From Caenorhabditis remanei (lineage: Eukaryota > Nematoda > Chromadorea > Rhabditida > Rhabditidae), in contig NC_071328.1 in assembly GCF_010183535.1 (NCBI RefSeq), positions 6,324,001 through 6,388,000 on the forward strand: DNA of 64,000 bases, read 5' to 3'. Below the pieces are notes generated by a model. It saw nothing but the letters and a program-made list of their open reading frames with translations, did no database searches and was not told where the DNA came from. This document shows positions 45,501-57,646 of the stretch, piece after piece. The stretch's first letter is position 1. Each line of letters opens with the position of its first letter. The position numbers and the translations under genes were made by a program.

Positions 45501-48500
45501 GACCTTTCGTTGCGACAAGTTTTAAGTTTTGAATTTTCGTTTTTATTTAGTTGCGTATCGTGGGTACTGATACTCAGAAAAATTAAATAAATGGACAATC
45601 AAGGATTTCTAAAAAAGGAAGCGCGAGATGTCTTCTTGATAAATCAATTTTGTTTACTGAAACATTGCAAAATGTTCTATTTTCAGACTCATCACCTCCA
45701 TACGTGAAAGTCAAAACGCGCAGAGTCCATCTGACAAATTCCGTGCTCAATCCCGTTTGATCCGTGACTCACACAATGTTCTTGAGACATCAGTTCGTCT
45801 TTTCGAATCAGCTAGAACAGCTGTTCCAATGATTTCTGACACTCATTTGGCATCTTCCCTTGATCAATCTGCCAACAGACTTGGAACTTCTCTGGCTGAA
45901 CTTCGCATTGCTGTGAATGATGCTCAACAATTGAACTTCTCTCAACAACTTCTTCACAGTGAGGAATTGATCAAAGAGCTCGATGAGCAACTAGTTAGAA
46001 CTCAAAGAATGGCCGTGGCAAAGCAGCTTCCACCGATTCAAAATGCCACGTCGTTCAGCTCTTCATCGAAATTGATGGCCACAACCACCAATGTTGGATC
46101 AGGAGTTGCTCAACTCATCACCGCAGCCACCACTTCAAACGATGATCGATACATTGGAACATCAGCTGTCGAACTTGCTCAAGGACTCCGTGAATTTGCT
46201 GACGCCATCACTGAAATCGTGACAGTCCGTACTGATATTCATCTTGAGAAGTTGTTCGTCAGTGCTCGATCCGTTGTCCATGACTCTGGAAGAGTCTTCG
46301 ACAGAGTTCGTGAAAGATGTCCTCCAACTCAGCTAACGGAAGCAGCAATGGATGTTTCAGTTAACTTGAGACAAGTGATTGCATGTCTTCCGGATACAAA
46401 ACATATCGAAGAAGCCATCAGAGACATTCAGACTGCATCAACATCTGCTAACATTAGAGCTATTGAAGTGAGACAAGCAGCTAATAAGTTCATCGAAGCA
46501 ACTTCTCATCTTGTTCTATCAATTGGATCTCCTGAAAACAAAGAAGCAATCAATGTGTTCGTTAGAGCGTATTCTGATCTTCATGGATCAGTTATTGCTC
46601 AATTGTCCCGTCAGGCAAATATCAACGTGAAAACCGCAATAGTCGACCTTCTAGAAGAAGCTCAACGGGGGTCAATTGGTGTTCTCGAGACCCTCAGACA
46701 AACTGGAAATCCATCGGATCACACATTGTCTCAACAGTTTACATCGAATGCCCGTGAACTTGCAACCACTGTCAACAAACTTGTTGAACTATCAGAAACC
46801 GAAGGTGATTCCAGATGGCAGATGGAATGCGATGCAGCCCTCAGACGTATCCAAGCAGTCCGACACGTCACTCAACATGCCGACGTTCCACTCAGTGATA
46901 ATGGATACTTTGCATCTCTCCAATCAGTTTCCGATGGATCTAGAAGACTCGGGGAGGCTATGACTGGAATGGCCAGACATGCAAAGGCAAATGATACTGA
47001 AGGATTCTGCACGAGTGTCCGTAACTCTGCAGATGCTCTCTGTTCACTCGCTGAGTCGGCTTCTCATTCCGCATATCTCGTTGGAATTTCTCATCCAGCT
47101 TCTTCTCCAGGACGTTCGGCTTTGATTGATGCATCTGAAGTTGCAAGAAGTGTTGAATCCATTTCTTCATCTTGTCAACGAGTTGAATCAAGAAATATCA
47201 GTCGTCAAGATCTCATGGAAGATATCACTTCTATCACCAGACACTCCAGTCATTTGGCTCAACTCTGCAGATTGTCATCTGAAAAGACCCAGAATCCGAA
47301 TGTCAAGAAACATTTGGTAACATCTGCAATGAGTATTGCTCATAAGACATCTAGTCTTGTTGGTTCATACAAGGAAATGGATAGAGCTCCGGACGCAGTA
47401 GATCGTTGTGCTTCAAGTGCATCAGAACTCCGTCAAGCCGCTCAACAACTTCTTCATTTTGCTGGCAAACCAGATTTTGCTGCTGTCCAAGGAACTATCT
47501 CAAATGAAGGACATTCTGCACAACACCCAATTCTTCAGGCAAGCCGTGAAATGCTAGATTCCAGTGCTCAAATGATTCACACTGCCAAGTCATGGGCATC
47601 CGCCCCACAAGATGAAGCCACGTGGCAGCGAATGGCTGTTAACAGCAAAGAAGTATCCGATTCAATTATGAAACTCGTCAGTGCCATTCACGAAGCTGCA
47701 CCAGGACAAATGGAGCTTGAAGCAGCAATTGAACGTCTCTCTGTTCTATCTGGACAAGTTGAGAAAAGTGCAATGGATGCATATGCAAGTGGAAATGTTC
47801 AACAACACGGTGCAAATGCAGAACGTCAACTTCTTCAACAAGTCCAACATATTGCCAGTCAACTCGAAGATAAGGTCGATGATCTTCACAGTGCCGCCGT
47901 TGAACATGGAGAACGACTACCTAAAGTTGTCCAACTTCACCGTCAAATGGTTGAAGATCTCGCAGAAGCTGCTTGTTGTGCTGCGGGAATGACAGTTGAC
48001 AGTAACCAACAAACAGAACTTTTTGACAAATGCAAGACTGTTGTGGAGGCTGAGTTGGCAATGATGGTGGCAAGTCGTGAATCTGGAGGAAATCCGAATG
48101 CAGTTCATGCTCATGCCAATGTCCAAGAAGCTGCTGGAAACTTGAAACATGCTATTGGAGATATGAGACAGACTATTGCTAAGGTGTCTAGTGAACAGGG
48201 AGCAGTTCAAGGAATGGTTGACACGATTTCTTCATCAATTGCTAATACAGATCTTGCTATGAGCTCTCAACATGGATCGTCGTTTGCTGAAGCTCAAACT
48301 AGAATGACAGCTTGTTTAGAGGATATCAGAAGAACTGCTATTAAAGTTCCAACATTGAATACCCAGGATCTCGGAGCTGCATCTCTGAACCTCAGTGAGA
48401 AATACCGTTTGGTTGCTGCAGATGTCCGACAAGCTGCTGCAATGCTTCCGGATGCTGACATTGGACAACGTCTCAAACTGGCTGTTCAGAAACTTGGAAC

Positions 48501-51500
48501 AAGTTGTATTGAGACTGTGAAGGTTGCCGGGAAGAAGAGAGCTCACCCAGAAGATGAAAGAATTCAAAGAGAATTGAACGGTCAAGCTGAAAATGTTGTT
48601 GAAAGAGTCGAACAAGTTCTTGCGGCTCTTCATGCAGCATCTCGTGGAACACAGGCGTGTATCAATGCAGCCAACACTGTCAGTGGAATCATTGGAGATC
48701 TTGATACCACTATCATGTTTGCCACTTCTGGATCATTGAACTCTTCGGATGATAGAAAGTTCCCAGCCCACAAAGATGCTATTGTGAAGACTGCCAAAGC
48801 ATTGGTTGAAGATACGAAGGCTCTTGTAGCTGGAGCTGCTTCTAATCAGGAACAACTTGCTGTTGCTGCTCAGAATGCAGTTAGAACTATTGTAAATCTG
48901 TCTGATGCCGTCAAAACTGGAGCTGTTAGTTTATCATCTGAGAACTCTGAGACCCAAGTTCTTGTCATTCACGCAGTGAGAGATGTTGCCGCCGCATTGA
49001 CTTCTTTGATTCAAGCGACCAAGAATGCATCCGGACTGTCTCTTCAACATCCAGCAATGGGACATCTCAAGGAGGCGGCTAAGGTCATGGTTGGAAATGT
49101 AGCACGTCTTCTGAAGACAGTGGCTACTGTAGAAGAGAAAAATCAACAAGGAACGAGAGCAGTCGAAGCAGCAGTTGAGGCTATCGGCTTTGAGATGAGA
49201 CAGTTCGAGCATGACCTGAACGAAGGTGTTGCTGCTCCAACTGAGGCTCGCGTCGAACATCTTCAACAGACCGCTGATCATGTATCGGAGATTACGAAGA
49301 GAGTGATGGCTGGTGCTGATGGACATGCTCCACAAACCGAAGAAGAGATCATCGGTGTTGCTAACCTCTCCAGAAGTGCAGTTCGCTCACTTCTCGCTGT
49401 TGTCAGAACCATCAGTAACGACGCAGATAACGTACAACAGAGGTACGCAGTTTTGGATTCTGGAAGAGATGTTGCCAACAATGTGAAGAGTCTTCTCGTG
49501 TCACTTCACACTCAAATGACTCGGAATCCAGGACAAGAAGAATCAAGACGTCTTCTGTATGAGGCCTCTCGAGGAGTCTCTAATGCTTTGAACAATCTTG
49601 TTGGATTATGCACAGAGATGTCTGGACTGCCACATGGACACATGGAAATGGATTCAGCAGCAGCACAGGCTGAAAATGAGTTGTTGGGAGCTGCTAGCTC
49701 TATCGAAGCGGCTTCATTGAAACTGGCAGAGTTGAGACCAAGACAAACGGTTCAGGAGAATACGGTAGGTAGCTTATTTGATGAGAGAACTAGGTACTGA
49801 GTATTCTCTATTTCTACTATTCTACCCACCCCCTGGCCGCTGATATGTCTGGTATTCTTGGGTTCGATACTCTGAAAAACGAACCAAAGTAGCAGACGTA
49901 TCGACGGCCGGGAGGGTGGGAACGTTTTGGTTTATGGTAAGTTTCTAACATGGAATGTATTTTGACTGCTACCCCTAAAGTACTGATTTTTTTCGCTCAT
50001 TCGATTAGTTTTCTCAAGACAAAATGGCCCATAAAGGCTTTTCCTGTGACGTGACCTCGTTTTTGAAAAATTGAGATTTTTCGAAAATGAAATTTTTTCG
50101 AAAATTTTTTTTCATTAATTTTTTTCATTATTTTACCGGATTGTTCAGAAATAAGGCTTTGCACATAATTGTAGCAAATTTCATGTAGTTTTTGACAAAA
50201 ATATGACACTCATGAAAAAATAATTTTTTGACCCTGAAAAAGGTAAAAATGTGACACCCTCCAAAAAAAATTTTTTTTTTCGAGGTCGGCAGAGGTGACA
50301 TACATATGATAAGAAAGTACAACTTATGTGGATCATTTTTTCATATAGCACTATAGTCGCTTCCAGTTGAAAATTAAGGAAAAAATTGCTCTGAACATTT
50401 TCATTTTTCAAAAAAATGTGACATGTCGGAAATAAGTTCGAATTTCTAATATTGTCCAAGCTCCTAATCAAATTCAATAAAAATAACAATTTTCAGATTA
50501 TGTTCCACCATTTTCAAACAATGATTCACATCCCTGTTAACTTCTCTTGTCATAACACTCGTTCAAAGATTGCAAGTTTTCTCATGTGGCGGAAATTCAA
50601 CAGCTTATAACTCCTCTGAAACTAAAGGAAACAGGCTCAAAAACACAGAACAACCCAAAAATGACTATTGCTTATTAAAAATCATAATTGGGCTGTTTTT
50701 CCAAAAATTGTTTTTTTTTCGATTTTTGATAAGGGGGGACCACATGAAATTTTTCCAGAAACTTGAAAATTTTTTTTTTTAGAAAACATCAACAATTAAC
50801 GGTTTTTAGCATCTATTCTTGTTTATAAACTTGTTTTGAGTTGTTTTCGAAAAAAAAAATTTTCAAGTTTCTGGAAAAATTTCATGTGGTCCCCCCTTAT
50901 CAAAAATCGAAAAAAAATTTTTTCGGAAAAACAGCCCAATTATGATTTTTGATAAGCAATAGTCATTGTTGGGTTGTTCTGTGTTTTTGAGCCTGTTTCC
51001 TTTAGTTTCAGAGGAGATATAAGCTGTTGAATTTCCGCCACATGAGAAAACTTGCAATCTTTGAACGAGTGTTATGACAAGAGAAGTTAACACGGATGTG
51101 AATCATTGTTTGAAAATGGTGGAACATAATCTGAAAATTGTTATTTTTATTAAATTTGATTAGGAGCTTGGACAATATTAGAAATTCGAACTTATTTCCG
51201 ACATGTCACATTTTTTTGAAAAATGAAAATGTTCAGAGCAATTTTTTCCTTAATTTTCAACTGGAAGCGACTATAGTGCTATATGAAAAAATGATCCACA
51301 TAAGTTGTACTTCCTTATCATATGTATGTCACCTCTGCCGACCTCGAAAAAAAAAATTTTTTTTTGGAGGGTGTCACATTTTTACCTTTTTCAGGATCAA
51401 AAAATTATTTTTTTTATGAGTGTCATATTTTTGTCAAAAACTACATGAAATTTGCTACAATTATGTGCAAAGCCCATTTTCTGAACGATCCGGTAAAATA

Positions 51501-52455
51501 AAGAAAAAAATTATTGAAAAAAAATTTTCGAAAAAATTTCATTTTCGAAAAATCTCAATTTTTCAAAAACGAGGTCACGTCACAGGAAAAGCCTTTATGG
51601 GCCTATTTGTCTCAAGAAAATTCATCGAATGAGCAAAAAAAATCAGTACTTTAGGGGTAGCAGTCAAAATACATTCCATGTAAGTTTACTTCATATTTGA
51701 TCATCAGATTTTGAAATGAAACGAGTGTGAAGTTAATCAATAAATTTTGCAGCACGAAATCGTGGAAGCTGAATTCGATGAGAACATTCTGACATCAGCT
51801 AAAGGTATCATCAGTGCAGTCCACATTCTTGTGAGAGCTGCCACAAGTGCTCAAAGAGAACTGGCAATGCAAGGAAGAACGGAATCACGACCAAGTGGAT
51901 CAGGAACATATCAATGGTCAGAAGGACTCACAAGTGCCTCCCGTGTCGTCGTGGCATCTGTTCATAAGTTATGTGATGCTGCGAATACATTGATGAAGGG
52001 ACAGACAACTGAGGAAAGACTTATCTCTGCTGCCAAGCAGGTGTCGAGTTCAACAGCTCAGTTATTGGTTGCGTGTAATGTGAAAGCTGACCCTGATAGT
52101 CAGGCGAACAGAAGGTTGCAAGCTGCAGGACAGGCTGTTAGAGTGAGTTTATTCATGATTTTTGTTACGATCTGTAATAAGTTTTAGCTGTGAAATATCA
52201 AGAATCAAGTTATATTCATTTCAATATTTCCAGAATGCCGCTGAACGTCTCGTCCAGTCGGCTCAACAAGTGATTGCTCGTGACGATCGAAACATCGCTA
52301 TCTCTGATCGACTCGTCAGTGGAATTGCTCAAGTAATGGATGCTCAAGAAGAAGTTCTCCGAAAAGAAAGAGAACTTGGAGAGGCTCGTCATAAGCTGGC
52401 TCATTTGAACAAGGCAAGATATGAAAGAGACGGTGAAGGAAGTCCTGAAGCATAA
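39541..52455 (+). CDS. tln-1: Talin
   Basis: Nine exons (39541-39673, 40248-41174, 41222-41682, 42012-42625, 43550-44306, 45362-45435, 45687-49764, 51753-52142, 52234-52455) keep phase and encode 2551 residues, the normal talin length. The order is: F0 ubiquitin-like start (MGVLSLTVSCSEKGIKKTMQF), FERM F1-F3 to about residue 410 (DYKKKIRYLKVRMLDGAVKT, SLDFGDYQDGYYSVQTTDG), a linker, then about 60 helices of the rod with AA-rich heptads, the actin-binding I/LWEQ (THATCH) domain in the last three exons (TSASRVVVASVHKLCDAANTLM), and the C-terminal dimerisation helix (ERELGEARHKLAHLNKARYE). Talin activates integrin via F3 and links it to vinculin and actin at dense bodies and M-lines. The intron after residue 711 contains an alternative first exon. 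Confidence 0.98.
39734..39950. mobile_element. TIR element with tRNA-like core in tln-1 intron 1
   Basis: TAAAGGAGGTGAGAACGC at the left is the mirror of GGTTCTCACCTCCTTTA at the right, each next to an A/T run. Inside, about 39826-39895 reads CCGTGTAGCTCAGCCGG ... TGTGTTCGGGTCCCAC, like the A and B boxes of a tRNA gene. The acceptor ends do not pair as in a real tRNA. Confidence 0.7.
43197..43417 (+). CDS. tln-1: Alternative first exon of tln-1 (short isoform)
   Basis: An ATG at 43197 opens 73 codons plus 2 nt, ending at a donor (AAAGG|GTTAG, GT at 43418). This leaves phase 2, exactly the phase the talin exon at 43550 requires; the joined codon is Gly followed by AKTISADCEE. The peptide (MKTRNPNPRPTVVSD..., Pro/Thr/Ser-rich) is unlike the talin rod. 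A C/T-rich stretch just upstream (about 42780-43180) could act as an internal promoter. The product would have about 1,910 residues and lack the FERM head and the first rod helices. This is a prediction from phase and position. Confidence 0.6.
49945..51680. mobile_element. Foldback (palindromic) transposon-like element, about 1.74 kb, in a tln-1 intron
   Basis: Arms of about 840 bp (49945-50786 and 50843-51680) are near-identical reverse complements around a 56-nt loop. ATGGAATGTATTTTGACTGC at the left end is mirrored at the right. A candidate 7-bp target duplication TAAGTTT stands at 49938-49944 and 51681-51687. The short reading frames on the two arms mirror each other and look non-coding. 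It interrupts the intron between the long rod exon and the I/LWEQ exons without disturbing splice sites. Confidence 0.85.
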
Positions 52456-55400
52456 TTCTATTCTTAGTTTTTAATATATTTTCTCTTTGATTCATATTGA
52501 CACATTTTTTGAAAAAGACAAACAATCCCCGAAAAGTTTATATCGAATTTGGTGCAACAAAAAACACAAAGATTACATGTATCTATTTATAAATTACCAA
52601 GTTGCCTTACTTTTTTATTGTTGACTAATTATATGTAATTTTTACAAACTTTTTTGTGAATAAATTTTTATTGAAAACTTGTGTTTGTACTAATAAAATG
52701 TAGGCGTATCAGTTCATAAAAATCAGAACCGATGGTACAATACTAAAAAATTGCGGCACAATATCAAAATTTAGGATGAATGTCATTTTTCATCCTGTTG
52801 AAATTTCAAGTGAAAATGGACATTATCAGAAAAATCTCAATTACCGTAAAAACTGTATTAGAGCGACATGTCGCTCTATCTTTCAACTGCTTCTCAGAAA
52901 AATTTTGTGGTTTCAGAAACTCATTAAAGTCAAACGGAAAAAACTTTTTTGAAAGTTCTATTTGTTGATCTAGAGGTTACTACTCACGCTGCTTCTAATC
53001 AGAACCAAGAAAATACACTGGGATACTGATATTCATGAATCCTGAGTATAGATGGGTGTCGTTCTATTAGAGGTGTCGTTCTTTTAAAGGTGTCGCTCTA
53101 ATACAGTTTTACGGTATATGGTGAATCGACCCCTTTTCTTAAGTCATTTTGGAAATTACAGTACTTCAGATATCGTGTAGTGTGATGGAGAACCGAAGTA
53201 ATGATACCTTTTCTATTTTGACGGTCCTCTTCCGTATGGATCTAAGTATTTTTTCAAAACAAATGAACTTATTAAACAAGTAGATCATCTGAAAAAGTTC
53301 TGCATATACCGATGCTCAAACCATTTCAAGCAGAGCTTCTCGGAAACCCTCCGACAAGAAACCTCTAGCTCTTAGAATTTTCATCCTTTTTTCCTTTCTC
53401 CACAAATCAAAAAAACTGAAATTCTACATTTCGCTTCCGCAATTTTCTCCCCTTCTTCTCGATTGTGTCCTATTCCTTTTTTCAATTTTTCCCAGCAATC
53501 TTCCCTTTCGTTCCCAAACTCAACAAGCCCTTCCTTTTCTTCTAGTTCTTTTTCTTCTTATTCTTTACCCTATCTTTTTTATTCTCTTCTTCTTCTTCCT
53601 TTTTTCTTTTTAGGTGAGGAGCTCTTCTTCTTTTTTCTTCTTCTTCTTTTGCTCTAAGAGCTGTGCATTTGTCCGTGCAAGAATAACTCATTCACTTGTG
53701 TGCATGTATGTGTTTGTGCTCCAACAAAAAAAGAAGTGGTGCTCTTTTTTTTCAGAGGAGCCGACTTGTTGGGAGTGTGTGTGTGGCTGCTCCGACTCGG
53801 CCGCGCGCAAAAATTGGAGAAAAACGAAGACGTGAGAAGGGGAGCTCAGCGCCGCCGCATCTCATCGATTCCTTTGGGAGAGGGATATGGAAACTCAGAG
53901 AGTGAGAGAATTAAAGAAAGACATCCATTACAGACACACAGACAGACGAGAGCACATGCATGGGTGTACCCCCTTTTCATTTCCACCCATTTTCATTCTT
54001 TTCGTGTTTGTGCTTGCTTCCTCTCTAAGCTTTTCTCTTTTTTTCGAAGTAGAAGAAGTCTTTTTCCCTCGACGCCGTCTTTTTTCTTTGGAGCCCCGCG
54101 GCGGCACGACGTCTTCGGACGGCAACGTCTTCTGAAGAAGACGCCATCGGACTGCGCCAAATCTTTCTTCCATTTTCTCTTTGATTTTTCTTTTCCTTTT
54201 TACTTTTTCGTTTAAAGTTTCGAGAAGAAAGAGGAATAAAAAGTTTGAAAATGCGAAGAATAATGGACGAGAAAAGAGTTTTGAACTCAACAACCGAAAA
54301 TATCAAACTAAAAGCTTCTGCATAACGAAATATTCGGTGAATTTTTAGAGTTTGTCACAAGTTTCCATGTGTTACAGTTCTCAAAGTCAGAAGAAACGTT
54401 TCTGAATGTCCTAACATAACATTTCTATTTTTTTTTAAACAATTTTAGTTCACACTGGTGCCAAAAGGTGTAATGATATAATTCGCTTGAAGTTTTTTTT
54501 AAAGTTTTAAATTTTTGAAAAAGACTACGGTGACTGAAATAAAACATTTTTTCTCAGAAAACTTGGATATTGAGATAAATTGTATTTAACTTTAATTGAC
54601 AAGTTCGACTACCGTATCCCTGTCTTTACGCTATGAATGAGGAAACACCTAAAATATTCTCTAAAACCCATCAAAAAAACCCTTTTGTCGCTGCTGTGAC
54701 TGATTGGTTTCAATTCTTCTTTCAAAAAACTAATCCATAAATATTCTTTCTTTTTTGACACTTCATGCATGTGACACCTTCTGAACACCACATTTCTAAT
54801 CATCATTTTCTCCAATTCAACCTCGAACCATTGCTCCAAAATGCAATACTCTTAGAGTGTCTTCCACTTTGACTTGAATCCAGGAGTCTAATATTTCAAT
54901 CTGAAGATTCTCTCCTCTTATCCATTCTTCTCTCAAAAAACGTTCAAGTACTCCCTCTTCTAAACCTCCTTGAGCTCTTGAGCTTTCCATGTGACCAACT
55001 ACGGTAGAGCGCAATTGCCTGAAGACTCCGCCTACTTTTTTGCATTCTTCTCGTCTCGCGAAGCCGCAACTCAATAAAGGCGCCAGGCATCCAGCTGTGA
55101 AGCTCTTCTACTCTCGCCGCTACACTTTTTCCAATAAAAAATTTCATAATACGATATTTCCAATCCTATTCATTTTGATTCTGAATCTTTAGAATCTATT
55201 CCAGTATACTAAATACTTCTTGATTCCAAAACTTTCCGAACATTTTCGAGTCCGCCTCAGAATGAGAAATGTCTCGAACATTTCGGAAACAACATAACAA
55301 AACTACGGGTCGGCTGAAAACGGCAAAAACAAATTTTTCTTTTTTTGGCGGCATGAGGGGGAGAATGTAGGAAAGGAGAAGAAGAAGAGAGGGAGGATGA

Positions 55401-56435
55401 CTAAATTTTGACGGGTGTCGGTCTGAGTCTCTGAATTTTTGTCTCTTTTTGATGTATCCATGTGTTGTAGATGTGAGCGCAAAGCTGAGTTTTAGTTTAT
55501 TTTTGGGGATGATGCACGTAGGCTTGAAGACTTTGAGTCTACAGAACTTGTAGAATATTGTTCCTGAAATTCAAAATGTGTTCGAATGCTTCGGTTTTGA
55601 GAAAGCTAGTTAAAACTTATCTTGTGAGCTCTAAATAGATATCTTGAAATGTAAAACTGCAAATTTGAAAGCAACATGCATAATAGAATACTAGGTTATT
55701 CATTGGTTGTTTAGTCTGCTCTAAATTTTAGTCCAAGGTCAAATTCTTAATTGGTTCAAGATCTCGAGGCCTCACAAGTTCGTTTTCCAAGCTGCGAGAA
55801 TAACAACTTCCCATTTCAAACTTTGATATTCATGTCCATCTGTACATCCTAATATCCGAATGTCCACACAATCATTGTGTTTTCATTCGTCTGTTTCTTC
55901 TCCTTCTCCTTGTTATTTTCTTGTTTTTCTCACTCTTTTTTTCCGGAAATTGTTAAAACCTAACTGAGTCACACCTCCTTCTTCTTCTCCTCTCCTTCTC
56001 CTTTTTCTTCTTTTCACTCAGACTCCGCCCACTTAATCAAGGCTCAGTCTTTCTGAGAAAAGGAAGAAAAATGAGGGAGAGGGAAAGAGAGAAACGAGGT
56101 GTTTTGAAAAGCACACCAAAACCTTTTCATATTCACATACACACTCCCACACACACATTTTTTCTCGTTTTCTATCAATTTTTGGATGTGATCTAGGTAT
56201 TTCAACGTTCGGATTGAAATTATGAAAGAGGGTAAAATGAAAGAGAAATCCGGAATACTGCGCCATCAACGCTTCTCTCTTTCTTTCTTGAGCATCGTCA
56301 ATTTCTCGAGTTTATTTAATCCTCTCTTGAATTCCTCTTTGTGGACATACACCCGGACACCAACATAATCCCCTTCAAATCTTCCATTTTCAGTAGTCCC
56401 TTTTGAGTCTTTCTCACTCAAAAACTCGGATCATC
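52456..56435. other. Intergenic region, 4 kb, upstream of complexin
   Basis: It holds the tln-1 3' end, a MITE at 52842-53116, long C/T-rich tracts (53400-53640, 55880-56010) and several overlapping reading frames on both strands without recognisable domains. Three staggered minus-strand frames at 54609-55147 are discussed as a weak relic candidate. It probably contains the neuronal cpx-1 promoter. Confidence 0.5.
52842..53116. mobile_element. MITE with 26-bp terminal inverted repeats
   Basis: TACCGTAAAAACTGTATTAG AGCGACA at the left is mirrored by TGTCGCTCTAATACAGTTTT ACGGTA at the right, apart from one A. The ends carry TA, consistent with Tc1/mariner-type target sites. The interior repeats TGTCGCTCT/TGTCGTTCT words. 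No coding capacity is seen. Confidence 0.8.
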
Positions 56436-56957
56436 ATGGCTGGTTTCTTGATGAAACAAATGGTTGGAAACCAACTGAGCGAGGTCACCGGTGGACTCGG
56501 AATGAAAGATGACGGGGGTGAGAAGACTGAAGCTGGAGAGGATCCAGAAGTTGTGGCCGCTCGTTTGGAGCAAGAAGAGAGAAGAAAGGAGAAACATCGG
56601 AAGATGGAACAGGAGAGAGAGAAAATGCGTCAGGGAATTCGTGATAAGTACGCAATCAAAAAGAAGGAGGAGGGTGTTGCCATGGACTTCACCGAAGGAC
56701 GTATTGGAGGTTCGTACAGATTTTATTGCAACAAACTTTCTGAAGAACTCTTGAAAACTTTTTCGTAATCTCCCAAACCCAAATTCTTCTTATTTCCAGG
56801 ACCCCGTAAAACTCCAGAAGAAATCGCGGCTGAGATGAATGCCGAAGACGACAGCATCATCGGTCAACTTGGGCTCACGGAGCAAGTCGAAAAGGCCAAA
56901 ACTATGGCGACCGGCGCCTTTGAAACTGTCAAAGGATTTTTCCCATTCGGAAAATAA
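56436..56957 (+). CDS. cpx-1: Complexin
   Basis: Two exons (56436-56709 and 56800-56957) encode 143 residues, the usual complexin length. An N-terminal segment (MAGFLMKQMVGNQLSEVTGG) is followed by an acidic stretch, the charged accessory helix (VVAARLEQEERRKEKHRKME) and the central SNARE-binding helix (EKMRQGIRDKYAIKKKEE). The C-terminus has an amphipathic stretch ending FETVKGFFPFGK, which in worm complexin binds curved vesicle membrane. Complexin clamps spontaneous fusion and supports evoked synaptic release. The start was chosen because MAGFLMKQMVG is the conserved beginning; the in-frame codons upstream are leader sequence. C. elegans has two complexins and the CAAX-less end fits cpx-1. 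Confidence 0.93.
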
Positions 56958-57646
56958 TTTTTCTTTCTCTTCTTCTTTTAATATAATTATCCACGAAACA
57001 AAAAACCTAAAACCCCGTCGTAGAACACTGAGCTCACTCGATTTTCCCAGTGTTAGAAATGTCTTTTCCTCTCTTCTGAATGCCAAATTAGTCTTATTCT
57101 TTTATTGCAAATGTACCGTCCATTTTCTGGGATTCCCCACTAAACCCCCTGTCTGAGATCTCTCGTTTTCACTTTTTCATTTTTCCGTATTCCCGATTTA
57201 CCCCCTTCCTCTCGGTGACCCTAAAGCACCCCGATTAATTTATTGAATACATTTATTTTCTGTAGAAAAATGATTGGAACTTATAATAAACAAGTAATAT
57301 GGGAAAACCTAGTGAATTTGAGAATGATTTCAACTTCTATTATGTTTTTATCGTGGTCTGCAACTTCGCTCTATCGTAATTTGGTCGATTTTTCCTTTGA
57401 AATCCCTCTGCGCACTTATCCGAGTGAAATACACGACCCATCAGTTAGTTAATGATTTTTCAGAATTTAATCACCAGAGCGTACTTGCAATGTTTTTCCA
57501 TAACCATTAAAAAACAACATTTTTCCATTAAAACACCTCCAGAAAATTGAAAAACGGCAAACACGCTCTACCGGACACCACTTGGATGACCCCATTACAC
57601 GCCAAGACGATAGATTTTATCAATTTTCGGTCTAATTCCAATAGAA
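56958..57646. other. Gap between complexin and CoA synthase
   Basis: This is about 690 bp containing the cpx-1 3' end (C/T-rich) and AT-rich sequence before the CoA synthase start. No coding exon is supported. Confidence 0.5.

Noticed and set aside
50181..51419. Mirrored small proteins on opposite strands in the talin intron
   Set aside because: They are the same non-coding sequence read from both arms of the foldback element. There is no start context, domain or codon bias.
53700..54215. 171-codon plus-strand frame rich in Phe/Arg
   Set aside because: The composition follows the C/T-rich promoter sequence. No introns, domains or homology are visible.
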